Below, piece by piece: positions 1 to 8,217 of a DNA stretch of 15,486 nt. The DNA comes from Scedosporium boydii (taxonomy: Eukaryota; Ascomycota; Sordariomycetes; Microascales; Microascaceae). How positions within the stretch are numbered: the first letter of the stretch is position 1; every line of letters begins with the position of its first letter. Below the pieces are notes generated by a model. It made no database searches. It was not told the origin of the DNA and saw nothing but the letters and a program-made list of their open reading frames with translations. Both the position numbers and the translations under genes were made by a program. The stretch spans positions 1 through 15,486 of the forward strand of contig NJFT01000406.1 of assembly GCA_002221725.1 (NCBI GenBank). Direction: 5' to 3'.

Positions 1-419
1 AAACATACAACACCGGGGATTCGCTGGTCGTCACCGACCCAACTACTAGTCCGGCGCTTCGCAGCTTGTGTACAGGGGAGCGGACGGGACCCTCAATATT
101 CTGCGAGCTATGGTCGTATGTATTAGTGACTGTTGTTAGAAGGACTTATAAGCAGAAGTTCGGTCGCAGAGAGGCAAGACGGACGGACGGACGGGTCAAA
201 CTCCGATTCGGGGGAAAGGGTTAGGAAAAGTCGTCGAGTCCTCGCTCGATCATCCCACCATTCCTGCCAGACCGCGACTCCCTGAAAATCATTAACACAA
301 AAAGGGAGAAAGGCGAGGGAAAGGAATGTAATACAGGGACTTGGAATCTATGTGTATACCATCCGTCACACCAATTAACCCTAGGTAAGTCACCGTCGTA
401 TATAAAACCATACATTACA
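1..419. other. 3' flank of the membrane-protein gene, no gene
   Basis: This stretch lies downstream of the minus-strand membrane-protein gene and would hold its 3' UTR. No reading frame in it shows family resemblance. The only repeat seen is a short microsatellite of four GACG units at 178-193. A minus-strand open frame that enters from the neighbouring gene is a shadow of that gene's last exon. Confidence 0.6.
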
Positions 420-1432
420 TCAACCTTGCAATTCCCATATTGGACGTTGTGCTGGCGTATCGAGTTGGCGTGGTGGGATCGGCGCGGCCAGCTCGTGCTT
501 GTCCGTAACGCCGTAAGCTTCCACAATCGGGGGATCAACATTTGGTTGTATTTCGCCAGTGGTATCGCCAGTGGCATTATCACCCCTCCTCTTTCTCCTC
601 CGAAACACTAAGAATGCTCCGAGGGCCAAGAGAGCAACGCCGACGACGGCCCCGACGGCGATGCCCGCTTTCGCACCCGCTGACAAGCCACCACTCCCCG
701 ACGTTTGTTCCGGCTGGCCGGACAATTGTTCTGGCTGGGCGTCTCCTGTCTTGCTTGGTGTACCTTGCGAAACGTCGGTCGTTGTAGATTCCCCGGCCAC
801 CTAATGACATCAGACTTGTTAGCGTCCGCCTCCGGACGTTAAGGTGAGACAGTCTTACTAAAATGAATTTTATGCCCCAAGCTTCGATCCCCTCGTCTGT
901 CGATGGCTTCCGCGTCACTGGCTGCTCGGTTGGGGTTTCCAGTCCAATATCGGTTATTACGCCAGTCCAAACTACGCCGGGCGTGGCTGTCGCGTGGCAA
1001 CCGTACTCGTTGTTTCGACACATGAAAGAGAAGACGTCGTCGGTAATGCTGCAATTGCTGGTAAGCCTTTTGATGTCGCGTGCATATTGAGCACGTGGCG
1101 TGGTTGAGGAAAAGGGACGACACGAACCTCGGACAACAAGTCACCGTACTGACCGGTTTCCCGTTACTCTCGGGCCCAGCGGTCGCACAAGCACGAGTGT
1201 AACCAGAAGGGCAACCACCATCTGTCAGGTATGGAACGCCTGGGGTCGTCGACGGAGGGAAGCAATCGCCCGTTGGATAATTTCCAGTCAGCACTGGCGT
1301 GGGCGTTCCGTACATGTTGCTGAAATATCCGCTCCCCAACAGCACGCGGAAGTAATTCGTCGTCGCGAAACAGGACGTCGGAGCCGTCCATGTTGACGCA
1401 AGACTTGGTAATGATGCTGGTAACGACGACAT
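420..1432 (-). CDS. Single-pass membrane protein with Cys-rich ectodomain
   Basis: Three exons are proposed: 1432-1128, 1048-859 and 800-420, giving 291 aa. Intron 1 (GTTCGT...TTGCAG, 79 bp, GCTTAC branch) and intron 2 (GTAAGA...ATTAG, 58 bp, GCTAAC branch) restore one frame. Residues 1-120 hold eight Cys (21, 57, 74, 82, 99, 100, 112, 119) with the sequences YLTDGGCPSGYTRACATAG and TVTCCPS. A Ser/Thr/Gln-rich linker follows, then a hydrophobic Gly/Ala/Val helix at about 211-231 and the stop-transfer cluster RRRKRR at 232-237, then a cytosolic tail of about 54 aa. The N-terminus has no cleavable signal peptide, so the helix probably acts as a reverse signal-anchor with the Cys-rich part outside. 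I recognise this as an uncharacterised fungal family that resembles wall-stress sensors only in layout. The function is unknown. The start is the first ATG of the frame and has an A-rich leader. Confidence 0.82.
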
Positions 1433-1715
1433 TATGTGTGTTCGACTGGATTAGTCTCCGAGGAGAGAGAGCGTTGGCCAAAGGCTATTAGGACATGAAG
1501 AAAGAATTTGAGTTCACGAAGCACAGGCAGTCAGCAAGAAAATAACAACACAGGAAAGTAATACCACTCCGCTGCGTTTCGCTTGCGGAGGAGGCGTCCT
1601 TAGTTCTTGTATGGAACAAGCCGAGCGACGGGTGGTGTCAGCCAGGCTTAGCGTCGGCCGCCGAAAGGCAGGGGCTTGTTACATTGGCTTGACAGCCAAC
1701 GGCCTGGCTATTATT

Positions 1716-1800
1716 ATGAGGGATCAACATGCTAAATTCCGAAGGATCAAGGCATGCCACCCTCGGAATTTGGATTTGATCCACCATTGTTGATCCTCAT
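1716..1800. repeat. Nested inverted repeat (85 bp)
   Basis: The outer arms are ATGAGGGATCAACA (1716-1729) and TGTTGATCCTCAT (1788-1800), complementary apart from one extra G. Inner arms AAATTCCGA (1734-1742) and TCGGAATTT (1763-1771) are perfectly complementary. A further GGATCAA (1744-1750) could pair with TTGATCC (1776-1782) as an alternative fold. No clear target-site duplication flanks it. It could be a small non-autonomous element remnant or a structured promoter element. Confidence 0.6.
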
Positions 1801-2344
1801 GTACTTCGTACCTCTCCTCTAGAACCAGGATCAGGGGAACAAATCTGGGCTCACAGCCATCACAAAAGATCATTACGTCTTCAACCGTGTTATTACGGTG
1901 TGCAAAGAAGGTACAAACCTCCCCAGAATACCAGGTCGAGGAGGAGTATCACCATGAAGGGTGACCCGAAGACGGGTCCGTGAGAAGAACGATGTCTCTG
2001 GGGAGATACCTCGTATATATACCTGCTTCGCAGATGAAGAAATTGGAACGTATCAACATGTAAGCTTACTGGAAGCATTGCAGGGCCGGATCTGAGTCGG
2101 GTTGCCTAATCCGAACCGATGGGACCTAAAACGAGAAGGATTTGGCTCTGGTATGGACCAGCACTGACCAGCCAATCAAGTCCTCCATTCCAAGTGTTGC
2201 GCCAGTGTTTCCGTGGCCCACTTTGGAATCCTGCTCCCAAGGTTACATGGGTCCACCGGGGCGCAAACAAGTGAAAAGGATGGAGGCCATGCTCCTCGTT
2301 GTCGCCTGTTAATTGGCGGAGATTCGCTCAGTGTCGACCTAGCG

Positions 2345-2359
2345 CTCCAATGCTCCAAT
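2345..2359 (+). promoter_or_regulatory. Tandem CCAAT boxes upstream of the GT32 gene
   Basis: The 8-mer GCTCCAAT occurs twice in a row, placing CCAAT at 2347-2351 and 2355-2359, about 430 bp before the mannosyltransferase start. CCAAT is the site of the fungal CBC/Hap complex. Use here is inferred, and the 8-bp spacing is unusual for two independently bound boxes. Confidence 0.3.
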
Positions 2360-2639
2360 GCGAGCCTCAGGGGGGCTGCTGTTTCATCCCTGTAGGGCGC
2401 CACCATCCCATAGCCCGGTCTTCGCCATTTCATTCCAAGGACAATACGAAGCGGAAAGAATAATACGAGGTCTAAGAAGTACGTAGTGTCTACCTTTTGT
2501 ACCCCACCCCCGGACGGAGCAAAGCCACCCTCCAGTGACATCGCAGAACTGATATGATTTGCTGGCGGTGCAATCACAAGCAAGTTAGGCCTGGGCCGAT
2601 GGGCACCTGATATTACATTCCAGCCTCAGCTTTCAATTT

Positions 2640-2783
2640 CGTGATCTTTTTTTCTCTTCTTCCAACCCCGACCATTTCAATCTGAACGCCGTCGCGGCGA
2701 CTCCGCGATCTGTCCCCCTCCTTTGATTTTACCACCGATCGACTCGCTCAATTTTCGTCGCCGAGCCAAATAATTAACACAAT
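2640..2783 (+). promoter_or_regulatory. Pyrimidine-rich core promoter/leader of the GT32 gene
   Basis: A CT-rich tract (T-run and TTCTCTTCTTCC from about 2646) precedes the start by 110-140 bp, and the immediate leader is AT-rich (AATAATTAACACAAT before ATG). CT tracts upstream of transcription starts are common in filamentous fungi. No clear TATA box is seen. Confidence 0.4.
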
Positions 2784-4060
2784 ATGCATCAGCATGAGCG
2801 GACATTATCCTCGGGGTTGGCGCAATTACGACATCATGTCACGCGACGCTGGAACAGGAGATTGACAATCGCGGGAGTCGCGCTCTTCATGACGGTGGTC
2901 TTATGGACGTATGGCGGATCCGCGCTGGATATCTCCGGATTACCGCCCGACGATCGACTCGCGCACAAGGACACCGCCGAGAAGACCAGCAGCTATCTAC
3001 CACAGCCGACAGCAGGGGCGCACGAGATCGAGAATTGTAGATCGGATTGGCGGACACAAAATCCTTCTGCCGACACCGGCTCCCAAATCCCTCAGAAAAT
3101 ATGGCAGATATCGCTGTCGAAAAATTCAGCCAAGGACTCTGTCGTGGACCCCGAAAAACTCCAAGATACGGTCTCGTGGCTCGCGATGAATACGGACTAT
3201 ACATAGTAAGTAGTACATGTGCTGAGCGATGGGACATTCCTGGATGCGGGGCGGGGAGCTGCGAGAGACGATAGCGTGACTGGCAAGCTGCTATTCACCC
3301 TCCGCGAACTGTCTTCCTAAGAACGCATATTCTGCCTGATCGCAGGAATCGCTAACTTTTTCGAAACTCTAGCACTCTAGTGGGCGATAAAGGAGGCAAG
3401 GAGTTCGTAAAAAGTCGATTTGCCGACCAACCGAAGATCGTCGAGCTATACAACAGCCTTCCCAACGTTGGGATGAAGTCCGACCTTCTCCGATATCTTA
3501 TCCTATACCTCGAAGGAGGCGTTTACACCGATATCGACACAATCGCCCTAAAGCCTATTGATACATGGGTCCCACCGGAGTTGCGGGACCAGGTCCGTAT
3601 GGTTGTGGGGATCGAGTTCGATCGACGTGATGGCGGTCCGTGGGCGGATATACCCCATTGGCTTCAGTTCTGCCAGTGGACGATCGCTGCGGCGCCAGGC
3701 CACCCAGTATTCCGGAAAATGGCTGCCCGCGCGCTGGAGTCGATGAACGCGCTGTCAGACGAACATGGCATCCCAGTCAAGAAGCTCAAACCTACCAGTT
3801 TCGAGGTTATGAACTCCACGGGTCCCGCGGCCTGGACGGACGTAGTTTTCGAACAACTACAGGAATACGATCCAACCTTGAACACTACGAAGGACTTGTC
3901 GTTTATGACCCAGTCGAAGCTCTATGGGGACATATTGGTTCTTACCATCGACGGCTTCGGTATGGGCCAGGCGCACTCGGAAAGCACCAACGATGGTAGC
4001 ATTCCCGAGGTTGCCTTGGCGAAACACCTCTTCCGCGGATCGTGGAGACACGATAACTGA
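2784..4060 (+). CDS. GT32 family mannosyltransferase, OCH1-like
   Basis: Two exons, 2784-3205 and 3373-4060, encode 369 aa. The 167-bp intron has GTAAGT, a CGCTAAC branch and CTCTAG. Splicing there joins DYT to YTLVGDKGG and opens the conserved family segment. The N-terminus is basic (TRRWNRR) and followed by a hydrophobic helix at about residues 27-44, giving type II Golgi topology. A stem region leads to IPQKIWQ near residue 100. The donor-binding core MKSDLLRYLILYLEGGVYTD continues into a DID motif (residues 194-196, the GT32 DXD metal-binding motif). The C-terminus ends in a KHLFRGSWR-type block. Family members add alpha-1,6-mannose from GDP-mannose to N-glycan cores in the Golgi. The ATG is the first in frame. 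Which paralogue this is (the initiating OCH1 or one of several OCH1/HOC1-like enzymes) cannot be decided from sequence alone. Confidence 0.9.
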
Positions 4061-4984
4061 CCGCGACACTTCCTCCGAACCTTTCGATCTTCTTTTTGGA
4101 CTGGTAATGTCCTTACTCCCTCTAATATATCCCTTACTATACATTCTTTCTTGTTCTTTTTCTCTCTCTTTTTTTTTTAATTTTTTTTTTTTTCCGGTGA
4201 TGAAAAGTTTCTGCCTTTCTACTAGACTTTTTCGGGCGTCTACTAGAGAAAGCCCCACGAGGGCCAAGATTTGGATACTTCAAGAGAAAGCTGCGAAGTG
4301 AGGTGTTGGTTGAGATGTTTATTATAATCAAAAGTTGACGGCGATGATTGAAACGGCGATGAGGGGAGATTTTGCAATTAGGCATGGGATCGGAGTGTTG
4401 AGCAATTTCGAAACGTATACAGGAATGTGTCCAGGAGCTCGGGCGGGAATTATGGCAGATTTTTTGGGAGGGGGTTTCAATGGCCTATGATTCTTAAGGG
4501 GCGCTTTTGCAGGTATTAATAGTATGTAGTTACCTGCGCTGAGCTCGGCTCCCCGTTTCCTCACGCATTTTGGGGTGGTAGACGACATCTCAGCTCAGGG
4601 GACACAAAATTGGAGTTCGGTTTTGCTTGGGTTTCATATGATCTTGAACCTGGCGGTGCAGTTGTGCGAGAAAATGTGTTACTCGGTGAGGATACTGAGC
4701 GTTCAACCAGATTCTTATGCACGAGGGCTGCGCACGCGGTTCACACGAAGAGATTGCATACATGGCATCACAGACGAAGTTTGATGGATCACCAAAGCTA
4801 CACAGACGTCATCTCGTTTCATTTTATCGTTGGAAATCATTCTACCAATATGGGGCCGTTGAGAATCGGGTGACCGATGAAATCCCCGTCCTTACCAGTC
4901 CCAAAACATAGTATCCCCCCGCTACGGATGAGACCCTACCCCATGGTCCTAGACACTAACAGTGGAAATAACCTTTTATCCCGT
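4061..4984. other. 3' region of the GT32 gene, no gene seen
   Basis: The first part is the probable 3' UTR of the mannosyltransferase gene. It holds T-rich tracts at about 4140-4193 and an 8-bp direct repeat CTACTAGA (about 4220 and 4240). The remainder up to the CFEM-like gene has only short unrelated open frames without domain or splice support. The two flanking genes converge here. Confidence 0.5.
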
Positions 4985-5487
4985 TTAAGCGGAGCAGCTG
5001 GGCTCGAGCCAGTCGATGGGGGATTCGAGATCTGCGAGCAACTTGAGTCAGCCATCTTCTCAGGTCCAGCTATAGTAGGACATGTCATGGTCTAGAACAT
5101 AGACAAGTAAGGTGACGGGGTTTGGGTTCAGTCAAGAGCTACTTACCCTCGCAGAGCTCAAGACCGCCGAGAATGACGTTGTTGGCGCTGGAAGGGCAGA
5201 GGCTGCAAGCACAGCTCTTGTAGGACTCGGCAAGCTCGGGAATTCTGCAGAAGCAATAGTACATGTCGGGCTCCTGGCAAGACTTGGCGAGAGGGTGGTT
5301 CATGACTTGGGTGAAGCAGAGGAGCTGTGAGAATTTCATAGTTAGCAGAGTCCCATGGTCTTACAAGTGCTGCGTGAATCATGCAGTAAGTGAAGGAGTA
5401 TGTTGGGGCATATAATACCTCGCAGAGAGCGTTGGCAGCAGCAAGAGAGGCCATGGAGAGGCCAACGGCAGCAAAGGCGATCTTCAT
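4985..5487 (-). CDS. Small secreted CFEM-like cysteine-rich protein
   Basis: Preferred exons are 5487-5419, 5324-5147 and 5031-4985, giving 97 aa. Intron 1 is GTATTA...TCACAG with a GCTAAC branch (94 bp). Intron 2 is GTAAGT...TCGCAG with a GCTGAC branch (115 bp). Residues 1-20 form a signal peptide cut after ANA. Mature Cys lie at 22, 26, 39, 47, 49, 61, 66 and 81, spaced C-x3-C-x12-C-x7-C-x-C-x11-C-x4-C-x14-C. This matches the eight-Cys CFEM fold; Asp43 is a candidate for the heme-iron ligand. Two extra Cys (63 and 95) could form a fifth disulfide. CFEM proteins are fungal cell-surface or secreted heme/iron binders or effectors. No GPI signal is seen. The last exon is uncertain: acceptors at 5092 or 5070 give other tails, but 5032 has the best branch site and the same C-rich codon use as the rest. 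Confidence 0.75.
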
Positions 5488-5610
5488 TGTGACGGTAGGC
5501 TGGTAGAGAAGCGGGGGAAGCGGGTGTGAGGCTAGGCTGATAGATGTGCAGTGGGAGGACGATGTTGATAGCTTCAGAAGCAGTCTAGGAACTCGGGGGG
5601 GATAGCAGGC

Positions 5611-5620
5611 TTAATATAGT
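5611..5620 (-). promoter_or_regulatory. TATA-like box of the CFEM-like gene
   Basis: Read on the minus strand this is ACTATATTAA, about 125-133 bp before the proposed start codon. A pyrimidine-rich leader (GCTTCCCCCGCTTCTCTACC) lies between it and the ATG. It is a plausible core promoter, judged by position only. Confidence 0.4.
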
Positions 5621-6053
5621 TGTTGCCATCCTCTCCAGTCCTCGGTTCGCGCTTCAATGGACGGAGAACCTGCGCGGTCAATTTCGACTTGAACCATCTT
5701 TCTGCCATGGCCGGCGTCTTACCCGAAACCCTTGAAGCCGTCGCCAACACACCATAATCGCCTCGTTTCGCCGAACCACGTTGGTTTCGAATCCATCGAA
5801 GATAGCTACAGCTGGAAGTGGAGAACTTGCATGCAGAGGTGCGAGTGATTAGTGCAGGCCAACGCGTCATTGAGCTTGAAGAATCGGTTCTTGGCGTACG
5901 ATCTAGGGGGAAAACGCCTCGTGAGTGGCTAGGATAGTCAGGGTAGTGTTGGCCTGGGCAGTTCTGGTGCATGGTGAAGTGGGTGCTAGTGCCACCCACG
6001 ACTGAGAAACTACTGAGAAGAGGGGAAAGCTTCGAAAATATCACTAATCTGAT

Positions 6054-6078
6054 CCAATCTTATCAGATTATCTGATAA
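6054..6078. promoter_or_regulatory. CCAAT plus three overlapping ATCWGATAA GATA sites
   Basis: CCAAT sits at 6054-6058. It is followed by ATCTGATAA on the minus strand (6060-6068), ATCAGATAA on the minus strand (6068-6076) and ATCTGATAA on the plus strand (6070-6078). ATCWGATAA is the extended GATA site known for SreA/Fep1-type iron repressors in fungi, and CCAAT is the CBC/HapX platform used in iron regulation. It lies about 570-590 bp upstream of the CFEM-like start. Assignment to that gene is inferred from proximity and function. AreA/NreA-type GATA factors are an alternative. Confidence 0.5.
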
Positions 6079-6079
6079 T

Positions 6080-8217
6080 CTACCCGCCCCTTTCTCCCAG
6101 CAGCCTCCGTGTCTCCTCCTCGTCTATGACCGCTTCCACCCGAGCCTCCCGGGTTCCCGCTATTCTTCTGTGCGCGGTATGCCTAGAGAGGTTAGCGCAG
6201 GCCTCATGAACCTTGGAAATATGTAAAAGCGACGCTTTTTCCCCTTCTGTTCTCACACTAGCCAGGGCATTGCAACGGGAAATGGACAGGGTCCACTCCA
6301 CTTCCACTCGTGTCTGCAGAACATTGGCCAGGTACGGGCAAGGGGTTGGGGAAAAGGTGCGAAGAATGTTGCGCCGGGATCGGAGAAGCTTAACTCGCTC
6401 TCTCAGGCAGGTCTGATGAGCTCGTTCGTCTCGCCATTTTCGACTTGTAGTGCAGGCCAAATGACATAAACTCTACCAAGCCAAGAGCCACCGGACCACC
6501 AGAGGCGGGTTGAAAGATCCGAAGTAAAGATTACAACAGACTAGTGGATCTTCTGAATGTTCAAGGCCATCACTTCGTGGCCAATTTCCGACCCATGCTC
6601 TCCTGCTCGACCGTGAAATTCGTTCGGCGCATGATGATCTGCTCTCTCCACAAACCACACTGCTGGGTAGACTCGTTTCCAACTCCAAAGCCTCGGGAAT
6701 CTCCACCCCATCCTGTGTAGAAAAATCCTTTGAAGTCATCTGACAAGCCCAGTCCCACAAAACCCTCGCGGAGAGGCAGCATTGCAGACGAAGCTGCAGA
6801 TATTTCCAACGGAGCTCTTGCCATATCCTAAGCGAGCCTCGACTGTTGGGGATGAGGTATCCAGACTACCTTGTTTCAGCGTCACATCGCCCTTGTGGAC
6901 AACAGTTGAGCTGCCAAGCCTAGATATTCAACTGGTGAGTTCGGGAATGCCTGTGACCATCTACCCAAAGCAAAGACCCCCGATTCAGTTTTCCCTCAGA
7001 ATCAGACCACTGCGACCTCTAGATTAACCACGTCCATCACCACAGCGGATGTGCTTCAGGCAAGAGTTGCCGAGGGCTATCACATCTCCAAAACCAGCTG
7101 AGTAGGTTTCGAAGACCCGCTAGAATCCGCTACTTCGACTAACCGTCTCGACCACGAACAACTGCGGCTCTAGTTTATGAGCTGCATTAGAGACGTCGCA
7201 GTATTAACTTCCTAACCGCTAAGCTGGAGGATTCAACGAAACTAGTCGCTGGTAGCCTTCTCAACAACGGCAACTCTTGGCATGAGCTCCTGCATCCAAG
7301 CCAGACGAATGAAGGAAAATCACCTGTCAAATCCACTTCATGAGTGACGTTCTCCTTTGCTCCGCCACGGCCATATCCTTTTTAGCAGGAAAACCGGAGC
7401 ATGTCCTCCACTTAAGGAGTTCCTGCTCCGTTTTCGCGATGCGGAGAGTATTCCGCACTCCTCCAGGGCGGACCACCGAACGTCCACTGACGTCGGAACT
7501 TTGGTGTATTCCAAAGATGTTAAAGCAAATGCTGCCTACGGATTACTACGTCTAGGAATGAAAGAGGGCTCACGTGAGTATATTTCCTCCCCCAAAAATG
7601 GATCGCGTGTCGAGAGCTTGAACTCAGATTCCCTTCTGCTATTCCCCTTCCATTATCTCTGGAGTTGGTTCTGTTCCATCCGTTCCCGAATTCCATCTCC
7701 GTTAACGGCGGTGGCACCCAATTTTTCTCAATGCCGAACAAGCATCTTTCGGGGGTCTTCGTTCCATCAGCGCCGCGAAGCCTAATATGTCCGAACATCC
7801 ATTCCAAATGTGATGAAGGAAGCCGTGAGGCTAGCGGGGATGTTCACCCAGTTGTATAGATAACATCACGGTCCACGTTAGAACAAAGGCCTCCGCCTTT
7901 AAGGAGATACATCCCATGAGCGTTTTCTTTTGTACTTGGAGTCAGGGAGGATGAAGCTGTGCTCTTATTGATCTGGGTCTGCGGTTTGTGTGACCCAGTT
8001 GACGCGTCTTATTATGGGCAGGTCTTCTGCCATTGTTGGAGAGTTGGGCGCCGACAGGCAGACAGTGGAATGATTGCTATAAATGAAACAATTCACTCGC
8101 TTCCACTCCCTTTTCCCGGAACAGAAGCTACTGATACGAAATGAAACAGTCAACACATTCAATACTCTGGCAAATTGTATTAGTTCATCTCAACTTGCAC
8201 CCATCATGCAACGCAAT
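6080..8217. other. Gene-poor region with broken coding-like stretches
   Basis: No complete gene could be assembled in 2.1 kb. A minus-strand open frame at 6080-6460 (126 aa, helical, Arg/Glu-rich, ending in RRLLGERGG) ends beside the GATA cluster and looks coding-like, but I do not recognise it. Its 3' part has an intron-like GCTAACCTCTCTAG. Plus-strand stretches at about 6541-7027 and 7357-7600 also read like protein but are cut by stops and frame changes. This could be a decayed gene or chance. No RNA gene or transposon end was seen. Confidence 0.4.

Larger units (their letters stand above)
1433..2783. other. Divergent intergenic region, no gene
   Basis: About 1.35 kb separates the minus-strand membrane-protein gene from the plus-strand glycosyltransferase gene, so it should contain both promoters. 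Small open frames exist (for example minus strand 2176-2583) but show no recognisable domain, splice pattern or start context. It contains the nested inverted repeat at 1716-1800, a tandem CCAAT pair at 2347-2359 and a pyrimidine-rich leader before 2784, each listed separately. Confidence 0.6.

Noticed and set aside
2176..2583. 135-aa open frame on the minus strand upstream of the GT32 gene
   Set aside because: No recognisable domain, poor start context and no splice partners; it lies in the promoter region of a well-supported gene.
5778..5805. GGTTTCGAATCC resembling a tRNA B box
   Set aside because: No matching T-stem, A box or acceptor stem is found around it.
5574..6044. 156-aa minus-strand open frame upstream of the CFEM-like gene
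   Set aside because: The composition is Ser/Arg/Pro-rich without family likeness, and it overlaps the likely core promoter and leader of the CFEM-like gene.
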